Part shown: in pieces, positions 10,140-20,337 of the stretch
Numbering within the stretch: the first letter of the stretch is position 1
How the letters are laid out: each line of letters starts with the position of its first letter
NCBI RefSeq assembly: GCF_009796865.1
Contig: NZ_CP047028.1
Location: forward strand, 2,418,001 to 2,482,000
Source: Formosa sp. L2A11
GTDB lineage: Bacteria; Bacteroidota; Bacteroidia; Flavobacteriales; Flavobacteriaceae
Reading direction: 5' to 3'
DNA length: 64,000 nt
Notes under the pieces: model-generated
What the model saw: only the letters and a program-made list of their open reading frames with translations
What the model was told of the DNA's origin: nothing
The model's database searches: none
Made by a program: the position numbers and the translations under genes

Positions 10140-11277
10140 TGTTTTGTAAACATAAAGTAGCTGACATTTTAGAAATGGAACAGCTACAGCTCAAAACATT
10201 GAGTCTGACCTCTTGGCATTACCGTGGGTTACAAGCCATAAGAAGGTGTCGCACCAAAGCTATGGGTGGCCATATTGATAAATGCGATTGTTGCCAAGCC
10301 TTACACATTAGTTATAACAGTTGCAGAAATAGACATTGCCCAACATGCCAGGGACACAAACGTGAACAGTGGATAAAAGCCAGAGAAGGCGAACTATTAA
10401 ATGTGCCTTATTTTCATATCGTTTTTACGCTTCCAAGTGAGTTTAATACCTACGCTCTGAGTCATGGTAAAGTAATTTATAGCAGTTTGTTTAGAACCGC
10501 ATGGCAAACCCTGCAACAGTTTGGAGACAACCCCAAACACTTGGGAGCTAAACTGGGTATGATTGCTATACTTCATACCTGGGGACAAAACATGAGCCTA
10601 CATCCGCACTTGCATTGTATTGTTCCTGGCGGTGGATGGCGTAAATCAGGGACATGGAAAAGTGCAAAAAATAAAGGTAAATATCTATTCAATGTAAAAT
10701 CTATGAGCAAGGTGTTTAAGGCTAAATTTATCTCTGAACTTAGGAAAAGTGAAGTAAAAATCCCAAAGAAATTTATAATACAGTGTACAGTAAAAAATGG
10801 GTGATCTATGCGAAACAATCTTTTAGAAGTCCAAAATATGTTATTGAATATCTAGGCAGATACACGCATAAAATTGCAATAAGTAACCATCGTATTATTG
10901 CTGTAGATCGTGAAAATAAAACGGTGACTTTTACCGCGAAAGATTACCGGCACCAAGCTAAAAAGATAAAGTTGACTTTGTCCAGTGAAGAATTTGTTAG
11001 ACGCTTTGCTTTGCATATTTTACCCAAAGGCTTTACACGCATACGGCATTACGGTATTTTAAGCAGCAGCTGGAAAAAAGAGAAATTACCGAGACTACAA
11101 GCCGAACTGGCTTGTAAAAAGATAGTGAGTATTAAAACAGTCGAACCTGTTTTACACCGTCGTTGTCCCGTTTGTAAAAAAGGAAAACTACATACCATAC
11201 TACTATTTAACGATCGTGGTCCTCCCGAAAATTGGAGGGTATTATTAAGAGATAAAAAATTAAATAGGGTCAATTAA
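10139..11277 (+). pseudogene. IS91-family HUH transposase, frameshifted (copy B)
   Basis: Same protein as in copy A, here with its true start (MFCKHKVADILEMEQLQ). The ATG overlaps the recombinase stop as TAATG. A single missing base near 10770 (AAAGAAATTTATAAT against AAAGAAAGTTTATAAT) breaks the frame, so residues 1-210 are in one frame and the rest, including the Tyr region and the C-terminal zinc ribbon, in another. The C-terminal part is intact here (ILPKGFTRIRHYGILSSSW), which shows that copies A and C have lost one A at that point. Confidence 0.92.
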
Positions 11278-11550
11278 AAAAAACAATCTGCAAGCGCGGA
11301 CAGACCTCTCAATGGCTAAACTTAAAATTTAAGCCATTATAAAGTGAAATTATATTAAGTGTTACCGAAAAAAGAAACAATCTCTTCCAAATAAAGACTA
11401 ATCAGCGTAGTTTAAACATGTAAACTACAATCGATTACCAAAGCATCCTTCCCTAAACACATCGTTTTCCCCATAAGAGACATCTTCTGCCGACTTCGTC
11501 AACACAATATTCAGCTCTGGCCTATCGGCGAGCCGAATACTTAGTTATTG
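11278..11550 (+). other. Structured right-end tail of the IS91-like element
   Basis: Non-coding in all four copies and strongly conserved. It holds three hairpins: AATGGCT/AGCCATT (11311-11338), GTAGTTTA/TAAACTAC (11407-11428) and TCGGC-GA-GCCGA (11525-11536), the last only 14 bases from the element end. IS91-family elements carry the rolling-circle origin at this end, so the terminal hairpin is the best candidate for the nicking site. That role is inferred from family knowledge. Confidence 0.7.
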
Positions 11551-11563
11551 GGCAATCGTGTTT

Positions 11564-14500
11564 TTATTTTAAAATTAATTTCGATGTTATTACTCTAGTA
11601 CTTTCGAAGCTCACTTTGACAAAATATATTCCTTTTCTAAAACTTGACAAATCAATTTTTATGTCAGTTTTATTTTCAGCATCCTCATAATATACACGTT
11701 GACCTAAAGCATTGTACAATTTGATAAATTTTATTTTTTCAGAAATATTAGATTTAATATTCACATAATCAGTTGTTGGATTTGGATAAATAAATATGGT
11801 GTTTTCTAAATCAAATTCCGTCAAACTAAGTGTACCTGTCGTATATTGATAAGTATCTGAATAGATTATATTTCCATTATTAGTAGCAACTAACCTATAA
11901 TAATAAGTTTCATTAGGTAATGGGTTATTGATCAATCCAGTTATTAAATTAGTATTATAACCAAAAGTATAATTTGGCATTCCTGTTACTGATGTACCAA
12001 AACTTTCTGTAAGCCCATATCGAAATGGATATTTGTTAAATAAGCACCATAACTATTAATTAAGCCTTTTAACTCTAAAGAATTTGATTGAGTTTCTTCT
12101 ATTGTTCCACTAACTATTATAATATCTCCTGAAAAATTAAAAACTCTTTCTTCACTATAAATTGACTGCCCATTATGAATAGCCTTTAATCTATAATAGT
12201 AATTTGAATTTATATCTAAGTTAGTTATTGTTGCACTAACATAGTTTGAACCGTTAGCGTTGACTTGAGAGGGATTGGTTGAGATGCTGTTTTCGTAATT
12301 AATAGTGCCGTATTCAAACACAATGTCTGTTATATTTTGACTATAAGAATTTAAATATGCAGATAGCGTAACATCAGCTCCATTAACATTTGGACTATCA
12401 AGATTGATATTGTATTCAGGATACGTAGTAAAAGATAGTATGTCTCCATAAATATCTTCTCCTTGATGGGTAGCCTTTAATCTATAATAATATTGTGTTT
12501 CAGGTTCTAAATTTATAAACTTGCAGTAATATTTTCAATTGTATTAGCTAATACAGAAGTTGGCGTTCCACTTATAGTACTATCAAGAACATCGGAACTC
12601 ATACCATATTGAAACTCTACATTAGTAATATCATAGCCATTAGAAATTATATTTCCTGAAATTTCTGCAGTAGTGGCTGAGTAATTAAAAGCGTAATTTG
12701 TTGTTATTTCATAATCGGAAAGTGTTGTAAAACTTAATATCTGACTAGATCCCAAATTAGAATTTTGTGTTCCAATGAGTCTGTAGTAATATGTAGTGTT
12801 TGACGTTAAGTTTAATAAATCAACAGAGATATTAACAGATCCATTTGCACTAACTGTACTTGGTGTAGCTGTAATGGAATTACTAAACGTATAATCTTCA
12901 CTAAATGAAACTCAATTAGAAATGAAGTGTCATTAGAAGTTGCATTACCTGATAAAGTTACTCCAGTAGCAGTAATATTTTCAGCAGAATCAACATTAAA
13001 AACCATAGGACTATACTGAATAGCATTACTACGATATATTTTGCCATTTGAGCCTGCTAAAAATATTTTAGAATCAGATATTTGCAAATCGCTAATTCCC
13101 GAAATTGTAGTCATTAATTGCCAACTATTACCTGCATTTTGGGTTTTATAAATACGTCCACTATTACCTCCAGCAAATCCAACATTTTGGGTGTGAAATT
13201 CTACAAACACATAATCTTCATATGGGACGTCAAGTGCTTCCCAATTTGTACCACCATCATTGGTTTTATAGATTAAACCTTGATCACCAACAAAATATCC
13301 ATTGTTTTCATCTACAAAATGGAATGCGTTAATATCTTCACCTTCTAATTCAAGACTTATATTCCATGTTTCACCACCATCAATAGTTTTATACATGGCA
13401 CCATAATAATTACCTATTCTATTTCCATAGCCAACCTGGTTATTGATAAATTGTATTTGACCAAATTCTTGATTAGAAACTTGAGTCCAGTTAACACCAC
13501 CATCCACAGTTTTCATTACTTTTTTCCAGTTAAAACCTCCAGAAATAAATCCGATATTTTCATCTATAAAGAAGACTGAACTTAACCCTTCATCAACATA
13601 AATACTTAATTGATTCCAAGTATTACCACCATCTGTAGTTTTAAAAACGTCACCAGATATACTGTTGGTACCGCCTCCAATAGAGTACCCAATATTTTCA
13701 TTAACAAAATAAAATCCACTGCAGTAGCTAAAATGATCTGCTGTAGATATATAAGACCAATTGTCTCCAAAATCGGTTGTTTTATAATAATTGCTTCCTG
13801 ATCTAGCAAAACCAGTACCACTATCAAATATTCTTATATCATTAAAATCATTATAATTTTCTGAATGCGGTGTCCAAGTATTACCACCATCTATAGTTTT
13901 AATAATACGACCACGAGCACCAGTAGCATAACCAATATTATTGTCTTGAAAATAAATGCCATACATAGAGGTATTGTAAACAAATCCATTTTGAAAAAAG
14001 ATTTGTATCCATGAAGTACCACTATCATTTGTTTTATATGTTGCTCCATGGTCACCAGTTGCAAAGCCATTATTCTCATCTAAAAAATGAAAATCGTAAA
14101 TAGCTTCTCCTGGTCCTGAAATTTTTATCCAAGTTTCACCAGCATCAGTGGTTTTATACATGTCATCATGCTCTCTTGTTGCAAATCCTATGGTTTCATT
14201 TACAAAGTAGACAGTAAAAAAATCTGATGGGAATGTATTAGTACTTTGCGTCGTATACCAATTTTGTCCGCCATCAATAGTTTTTAATATTGTTCCTCCA
14301 TTGCAAACAGCATGCCCTATTAATGAATTAGTAAATGATGTTTTGTTAACTCCAAAGTTTGGAATACTTAAACTTTCCCATGTAATTCCTCCATCATCAG
14401 TCTTTACAATACTATTTGAAGTTGATAAAATAATATTGTTATTTATCAATAATATTAACAGTATTAAAACTGCTATTAAATCCTGTAGATATTTGATTCC

Positions 14501-14807
14501 ATGATGTTCCATTATCTGTAGATTTTAGGACGTATCCATAGTTTCCAACAATATAACCTATTGTATTGTAAAAGCTTAAGTCATTTCCGCTAGAGATATT
14601 TTGTTTTTTTAACCAAGTACTGCCAGCATCTAATGTTTCTAATAGTTCATTAGAGGTTATTATATATCCAATATTAGTTGTAACAAACTCAACATCTTTT
14701 CCAGTATTAGTTGTTGGTTTAGGATTTAATAATTCCCAATTTGTTTGAGAGTGAATTTTATTTATAAATAAGGTAATGCAAAACAGGAAAAGTAGATTTT
14801 TTTTCAT
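11564..14807 (-). pseudogene. Large T9SS-secreted BNR/YCF48-like repeat protein, frameshifted
   Basis: Surface or secreted protein of about 1,080 residues if repaired. It starts with a signal peptide (MKKNLLFLFCITLFINKIHS). About ten BNR/YCF48-like beta-propeller repeats follow, each with a turn such as DNGTSW, DGGQNW, DAGETW or DGGNTW. Then come several fibronectin-like repeats (YYYRLVATNNGN, NYYYRLKAIHNGQ). The C-terminus is a type A T9SS sorting domain (FIYPNPTTDYVNI ... KGIYFVKV). Frame breaks lie near 14460, 12910, 12530, 12400 and 12010, so it cannot be made as one protein as read. It fills a 3.3-kb unit between attC-like core sequences and runs directly up to IS91-like copy B. Confidence 0.85.
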
Positions 14808-14849
14808 TTCAATTTATTAATTTAATTATTCAATTGTGTCCAACATGTT

Positions 14850-15001
14850 ACCCAACGTCTCCGTATATGAAACGTAGCGTGTAAAAAGACACTATCGTTT
14901 CGGGTTATACACGAGCCAAATTTAAAAATTTGGCGGTCTTCGCAAATACACACAAACCTTCCGGAAAGCCTATATTAGCCCCTGTTTTTTATATACATTG
15001 T
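14850..15001. repeat. attC-like imperfect palindrome 2
   Basis: It starts with ACCCAAC (14850-14856), an exact match to the attC core RYYYAAC, followed by CCGTATATGAAACGTAGCG. It ends with CCCTGTTTTTTATATACATTG at the point where the ORF-less group II intron begins. Pairing of the outer arms is weaker than in palindromes 1 and 3. An inner hairpin, CCAAATTTAAAAATTTGG (about 14918-14935), could form the stem tip. On the minus strand the core reads GTTGGGT and lies directly upstream of the T9SS protein gene. Confidence 0.6.
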
Positions 15002-15597
15002 GTGTGCCCAGCATGGGCATCTTTTGATTTACCGAAAGGTAAATAATTAATCTATAGGGTGCAAGTCCCTTATGCGCAGGAGTAACGTTCTGAAGCATTA
15101 GTAAGTCGCAAGGGTGAAAACCGTGAGGTTTTATCTGAAGGAAGCGGAACTACAAAACTCGGTACTGACGAACAGAAACCGTATACAGAGGCATATTTAC
15201 TCGGGTAAGCAACCACATCATTGTAACGCCCCAAGATTAACAAAAGGGTAAGTATGTAGATACGGCAGGAATTGAGGGAAAGAAGATGCCATTACCTGGG
15301 GAGGTCTCCAAAACTACGAGTTGGTTATTTGGAGAAGTCAGCAGAGGTCATAGTACTTACAGGAAACGAGCAGAGGCAATACCTCCGATGGACTCACAAG
15401 TAGGGAAGGACTGAACGTAATTCTCTTCAAAATTCGCATAGGAGCCCTAGTGGTAGCCTATGCTTAAACTAGAAGATAGTGCCAAGGGTGAAAAGAGCTT
15501 TGGTGTGATGATTTACGAACCGCCGTATACGAGACCCGTACGTACGGTGGTGTGAGGGGTGCACTCCGTCATTTGATGGCGGAGCCATCCACTCGAT
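15002..15597 (+). mobile_element. ORF-less group II intron (copy 2, 596 bases)
   Basis: It has the same 5' end (GTGTGCCCAGC) and 3' end (domain V hairpin at 15529-15551, then CACTCGAT) as copies 1 and 3, but domain IV contains no reverse transcriptase. The join runs from AGCTTTGGTGTGATG straight to the domain V stem. A domain I stem differs by paired changes: CTCCAAA/TTTGGAG (15306-15334) here against CTCTACA/TGTAGAG in copies 1 and 3. It lies at the 3' end of the 15610-16464 gene, which is on the opposite strand. Mobilisation would need a reverse transcriptase in trans. Confidence 0.88.
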
Positions 15598-15609
15598 TAC
15601 AAACAGTTT

Positions 15610-16464
15610 TTATTTCGACAAACATTTTAAATATGCTCTAATCTTTTTAGCAGAGTCAATATCTACTGTTCCGTCATAGATATAAAGTCTTTTATCTGTA
15701 ATATTTTTTTCGGTCAAAAGTTTTATTTCAGATGGTGTTGGTTCGATAAACGCACTATAAATATATCCACTACCTCCACTAACCTTTACATCTATATCCG
15801 CTTCTGGTCGAGTGAGTTTTGAGCCATCTTCAAATAAGAGATTTAATCCTTTCTTGCCAACGTTTGGTGTACTTCCGTTAATTCTAACGCTTAAATAAAT
15901 AGTTGGCTTTCCGTTTACGATTGTTTTCATAAAACTTATTCCATTTTCATATGGGCTAAAAAAAGTTTCTTTGTCCTCAAATTTGTCTTTTTGATATTCA
16001 ATTTTTGAGCAAAAGAAATCTTCCGGATAGTCTAAACCACCGACAACTTCTAATTCGTAACTGGATTCATATTTCGGGTTATACTTGTAAAATATTACAC
16101 CTATTTCAGGATTCTCTAATTCAATTGCATATTCCTTTCCACTAAATGAGTATTTTGGTATTATTTCAAAAATTTCTAATACTTTAAATTCCTTCCCAAC
16201 AAGCTTTGAGTAGTCAGATACCAATGAGTAGCTTGGTCCAGATGGGAAAGGCTTGTTATTCTTTTCGTTCTTGGTAAATTGTTTTTGCTCTTTGTCAAAT
16301 TCAAGGAAAAAGTTTTTATAAGCGTATTGTTGTAAGCTTTCATTAATTTCTTTAGGCTTTACTGTTTTGTTTAGTAATAATTCTGGATTGTCTTCAGGGA
16401 AACTTTGTCCAAATAACGCTAATGAAAGTAGGCTTACCGCCACAGAAAGAATTGTTTTTCTCAT
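15610..16464 (-). CDS. Secreted hypothetical protein
   Basis: About 284 residues from the start MRKTILSVAVSLLSLALFG, chosen because it begins a clear signal peptide; a longer frame to 16527 only adds residues read from the repeat upstream. The mature part is soluble and rich in Lys/Glu and beta-type segments (GKEYAIELENPEIGVIFYKY; PTIYLSVRINGSTPNVGKKG). I do not recognise the family. It is one of the few intact genes in the first 18 kb. It sits alone between an intron-filled site at its 3' end and palindrome 3 at its 5' end, like a single-gene cassette. Confidence 0.8.
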   Translation of the reverse strand: MRKTILSVAVSLLSLALFGQSFPEDNPELLLNKTVKPKEINESLQQYAYKNFFLEFDKEQKQFTKNEKNNKPFPSGPSYSLVSDYSKLVGKEFKVLEIFEIIPKYSFSGKEYAIELENPEIGVIFYKYNPKYESSYELEVVGGLDYPEDFFCSKIEYQKDKFEDKETFFSPYENGISFMKTIVNGKPTIYLSVRINGSTPNVGKKGLNLLFEDGSKLTRPEADIDVKVSGGSGYIYSAFIEPTPSEIKLLTEKNITDKRLYIYDGTVDIDSAKKIRAYLKCLSK

Positions 16465-16484
16465 AATTTTCGTTTTAAATTGTT

Positions 16485-16675
16485 TGTAACGTCTACGTAT
16501 AAGAAACGTAGGGCAGTTAATAAGCACTATCGTTTCAGTTTATAACTTAGCTAAATATAAATATTTTGCTTTTATTTTTTCTTCTATAAACGCCAAATTT
16601 TATATTTAGCGGACTTTGTAAATACTCACAGACCTTTAGGTTTAGCACAAACGCCCTATGTTTTTTATACATTGT
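16485..16675. repeat. attC-like imperfect palindrome 3
   Basis: The arms are ACGTATAAGAAACGTAGGGC (16495-16514) and GCCCTATGTTTTTTATACAT (16653-16672), pairing over about 20 positions with few mismatches around a loop of about 140 bases. The outer core on the left is GTAAC (16486-16490) and on the right ATTGT, where group II intron copy 3 is inserted. The right arm is almost the same sequence as in palindrome 1. This is the best-formed example in the window. Confidence 0.65.
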
Positions 16676-18525
16676 GTGTGCCCAGCATGGGCATCTTTTG
16701 ATTTACCGAAAGGTAAATAATTAATCTATAGGGTGCAAGTCCCTTATGCGCAGGAGTAACGTTCTGAAGCATTAGTAAGTCGCAAGGGTGAAAACCGTGA
16801 GGTTTTATCAGAAGGAAGCGGAACTACAAAACTCGGTACTGACGAACAGAAATCGTATACAGAGGCATATTTACTCGGGTAAGCAACCACATCATTGTAA
16901 CGCCCCAAGATTAACAAAAGGGTAAGTATGTAGATACGGCAGGAATTGAGGGAAAGAAGATGTCATTACCTGGGGAGGTCTCTACAACTACGAGTTGGTT
17001 ATGTAGAGAAGTCAGCAGAAGTCATAGTACTTACAGGAAACGAGGTGCAACAAGAATTGTACAGGTCTCACGGGTAAGGAAGGACAGAACATTAAATTAC
17101 GTTGGAATTCGATTAGGATGCTTAGCTAGCCTAGTTTTAAACCAACAGGAGTACACGAATTATTGAATCTATGATTGAACAGGTATTAGAAGCAACAAAT
17201 CTTTATAAAGCAACACGCCAAGTGGAGCGCAATAAAGGTGCGAGCGGCGTAGATGGTATGAAAACAACGGCACTTTCGGCATACATATTAGAAAACCGTT
17301 CGCTTATATTATCTGCTATTCGCACAAATAGCTATGTTCCAAATTCAATTTTAGGAGTAAAGATTCCAAAAGGACAGGGTAAAACCCGACTATTAGGAAT
17401 ACCAACGGTAGTAGATAGGTGGCTACAACAGGCGGTAAGCCAACAATTAATGGTTCATTTTGAATATGATTTTGAGCCCGTTAGTTATGGATTTCGCCCA
17501 CAAAAGAACATCCAAAAAGCAGTATTACAAGCTCAAGGGTATATCAATTCTGGTTACCAAGATATTGTAGATATTGATTTGCAAGGATTCTTTGATAATA
17601 GACCACTGTATTTTACTTCAACTTATCTACCGCAAAGTAAAATGTCCAACCACCTTGCGATTAATCCGAAAATGGTTAAGAGCTCCCATCTTAATAGATG
17701 GAACACTCAAAAAGCGCAGAAAAGGTATCCCGCAAGGTAGCCCCATTAGTCCCTTATTATCTAACATTATGTTAGATGTTTTGGATAAAGAAATGAAAAG
17801 CATGGGCTTGCTTTATGTACGCTATGCAGACGACTTTAGCGTTTACGCAAAAAGTAAAAGCGAGCAAAAACTATAGGAAATAAACTGTTTATCTTTTTAA
17901 GAGATAAACTTAAATACCTATAAATAAAGCCAAAAGTGGCATCTGCAGACCTGTAAACTTTGAGTTACTCGGACATGGTTTGTACCTGTTATAAAAAGGG
18001 AGTCAAAGGACAATATGTACTTGTGGTAGCCAAGAAAGGTTGGGCAAAGTTTAAACGTAACCTGAAAAGTATCACCAAGAAAACCAAACCCATGTCGCTA
18101 TTCGAACGTCTGGATCGGCTTAATCAAGTCTGTCGAGGCTGGATGAATAATTACCGCTTAACTAACATCTATGCAAAAGTTAAAAAGCTAGATGAGTGGC
18201 TAAGAAATCGGTTGTGCTATTGTATTTGGCATGATTGGAAAAAGCTAGAGCGGAAACGTAAAAATGGCATTCAATTAGGTATAGAAATCGGACAAGCCTA
18301 TGCTTGGAGTAGAACAAGAATGGGAGGCTGGGCAGTCGCTCAAAGTCCTATTTTAAAGACTACTATCACAGTTTCTAGGCTTAAACGAAAAGGGTATAAA
18401 CCGCTATTAGATTACATTAATAATACGCAAACTTCAATTTGGTGAACCGCCGTATACGAGACCCGTACGTACGGTGGTGTGAGAGGCGCAGTGACGACTT
18501 TTAAGTTTTCACCCGTCTACTCGAT
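16676..18525 (+). mobile_element. Group II intron, copy 3, with reverse transcriptase ORF
   Basis: Close copy of 2040-3894, from GTGTGCCCAGC to CTACTCGAT, with the domain V hairpin at 18446-18478. Removing it restores ATACATTGT|TGTGC, a GTT core at the tip of palindrome 3. The domain I stem CTCTACA/TGTAGAG is at 16980-17008. The exon-side junction matches that of copies 1 and 2. Confidence 0.9.
17171..18445 (+). pseudogene. ltrA: Group II intron reverse transcriptase/maturase, frameshifted (copy 3)
   Basis: Same protein as at 2536-3814. The first half is open further than in copy 1 (SYGFRPQKNIQKAVLQAQGY is intact), but two bases are lost near 17597 (GATAATAGACC for GATGAAGTAGACC). Single bases are lost near 17864 (just after YADDFSVYAKSK) and near 17914, with small changes near 17980. 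It keeps the RT core, the YADD box and the GIIM domain in separate frames and has no endonuclease domain. Neither copy in this window can make a full protein as read. Confidence 0.9.
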
Positions 18526-18558
18526 TGTGCTTTCGTGCTTTATTTTCTTTTAGTCATT

Positions 18559-20337
18559 CTATGTAATCAGCCATGTCACTAAATCTGTTATCTCTGAATG
18601 GTCATTGGGCAAAATATTATCTAACTCTTCCGTTTCTAATCTTGCGTTGAAACTTGCCCAGCCCATTTCCTTTTTTGCAATACCACCTAAATGGCTTTCA
18701 ATTGTTCCTTTTGTCCAAATATAAATCCCTGCTGACTGCATTTTAGCTTTTAAAGATGTTAAATTGGTTTGAATTGCGGATTCCTGAGCTAATAGTTCAA
18801 AGGCTTGTGCTGCGGTTAATGCGCTCCCTGCTTTAGTTGGCCAACCATTATTTAGATTTATTGAATGAGTTGGTGCTATTGTCGCTAAATGTGCTTGAAT
18901 AGCGGCAACATCAGTATCTCCTGTAGTTAGAAAACCCTGTGATTCTCCTTCTTTTAATGCATAATCAAGGTCGACAATTGCTTTCGTAGGAATTGCCATT
19001 GCTGACAGAACTTCAATTGTTTTTCTTGTGCTACCTGAACCATCCATAGGTACTAAAGCTGTTTTTAGCAAACCTAAAGTTCTTCCTGTTACTTTTTGTA
19101 TGATTTTCGGAAGTAATCGATTTTCTGTTTTGCCTTCCGCAAGAATAACCCTTTCAGAAAAAAGTATGTTTGAAGAATTGCTCAAAGAAAATACTATTGA
19201 AAGTTGACTCGGATGTGCTGCTGCAACTGTAGAAATAGCAGTTTTTAATGAATTTCTTTTATGTGTTCCTTGTGTGTCATTTTTTCTAATCAACAAAGTG
19301 TTTTCAACATCCTTTGATGTAATCATAAAAGGTGAATGGGTAGAGAAAATAACTTGATAGCCCTGTGTTGAAATCGTTTTGAGTGCATCTCTTAAAATTT
19401 CAATAGCTTGTGGATGTATGTATAATTCAGGTTCGTCAATTAATAAGATTGTATTTGACACCACCGCTCCAGTTTCTCTTTTTATGTCAGCTAAATGACG
19501 AACTAACGCCATTTGAATTGAGCGTTGAGCTCCATGTCCTAATGCAGAGACATCACGACCATCTGGATTTAGATTTTCAAATATTTTAATCGTCCCTTTT
19601 GAAAAAACTTCTTTAAGTTCTGGCGTGGGAACGTGAACTTTTATATTTATACCAGGAAAGAATGATTCAACTTTTCCATTAACAGCGGTATCAAAATCAT
19701 TTAGTTCGGTTGCTCGTGAAGTTCCATCGACATCAAGTAGGTCTCTAATTCCATCTAAAGCAGTTTGAACTTGTGTACTATAGCTTGCTTGAATAGGTCC
19801 GATAATTTCAGATAGTAACTTACCTATTGTAGTCGTATTTTTACTCTTGCTAACATCTTCTTCGGAATTTTCCATTGCCCCAATTTGGATGGGTTCAGGA
19901 AATAAGACCTGTAATGCTTGGTCTAAACCTGTTGGATTTGCTCGCCATTCGTTTGCACTACCAACATTTGCTGGGTCTTTGATTAATAACCGAATTTGTC
20001 CAACTGGAATACTTGGCTGTGCTTGAACTCGCTTTATATAAAGAGCATCTGAAAACAAAAACGGCTCAATTGAAGCTTTTTGATTTTCAGGTAATTGGTC
20101 TAGAAGGGTTGCTGAAATTCCAGAAATTTTAGCTTGCATTTCCACAGCTTGAGTATTGTCATAAAAAGCAGTTTCTGCTAATGCCGATTTTCTCAGTAGC
20201 CATTTTATAGCTTCAAGAATATTAGATTTTCCTGCATTGTTATAGCCTACTAGAGGTGTAAACTCTGTAAGTTCTAAACTTTCGTTAATTATTGACTTGA
20301 AATTTTTGATTGATATCTCAGAGAGTAAATGTGTCAT
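18559..20337 (-). CDS. OLD-family ATP-dependent endonuclease (AAA ATPase + TOPRIM)
   Basis: 592 residues. The N-terminal ABC-type ATPase has Walker A in GYNNAGKSNIL (about residue 31), a signature-like LGHGAQRSIQMAL, Walker B in TILLIDEPELYIHP and the switch His in FSTHSPFM. The C-terminal TOPRIM nuclease domain shows ILAEGKTENRLLP and the acidic pair in AIVDLDYAL. OLD proteins cut DNA and several act in phage defence. There is no UvrD-like helicase gene next to it, so it looks like a single-gene (class 1) OLD rather than a Gabija pair. It stands alone between intron copy 3 and a gene-free stretch and is intact, unlike most genes before it. Confidence 0.88.
   Translation of the reverse strand: MTHLLSEISIKNFKSIINESLELTEFTPLVGYNNAGKSNILEAIKWLLRKSALAETAFYDNTQAVEMQAKISGISATLLDQLPENQKASIEPFLFSDALYIKRVQAQPSIPVGQIRLLIKDPANVGSANEWRANPTGLDQALQVLFPEPIQIGAMENSEEDVSKSKNTTTIGKLLSEIIGPIQASYSTQVQTALDGIRDLLDVDGTSRATELNDFDTAVNGKVESFFPGINIKVHVPTPELKEVFSKGTIKIFENLNPDGRDVSALGHGAQRSIQMALVRHLADIKRETGAVVSNTILLIDEPELYIHPQAIEILRDALKTISTQGYQVIFSTHSPFMITSKDVENTLLIRKNDTQGTHKRNSLKTAISTVAAAHPSQLSIVFSLSNSSNILFSERVILAEGKTENRLLPKIIQKVTGRTLGLLKTALVPMDGSGSTRKTIEVLSAMAIPTKAIVDLDYALKEGESQGFLTTGDTDVAAIQAHLATIAPTHSINLNNGWPTKAGSALTAAQAFELLAQESAIQTNLTSLKAKMQSAGIYIWTKGTIESHLGGIAKKEMGWASFNARLETEELDNILPNDHSEITDLVTWLIT

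Larger units (their letters stand above)
9130..11550 (+). mobile_element. IS91-like element with tyrosine recombinase, copy B (2.42 kb)
   Basis: Complete by its ends: the left end GTGTTGAACGAATCCTCCC and the right end CTTAGTTATTG are shared with copies C and D, and the flanks differ. It carries a tyrosine recombinase gene and an IS91 transposase gene joined by a TAATG overlap, then a 273-base structured tail. Both genes are broken. It interrupts a site that would otherwise read CGGTGTTGGGCAATCG; on the minus strand this contains GCCCAAC, directly after the end of the T9SS protein gene. Confidence 0.92.

Noticed and set aside
18559-20337. Gabija defence system
   Set aside because: The OLD-type nuclease resembles GajA in design, but no UvrD-like GajB gene is adjacent on either side.
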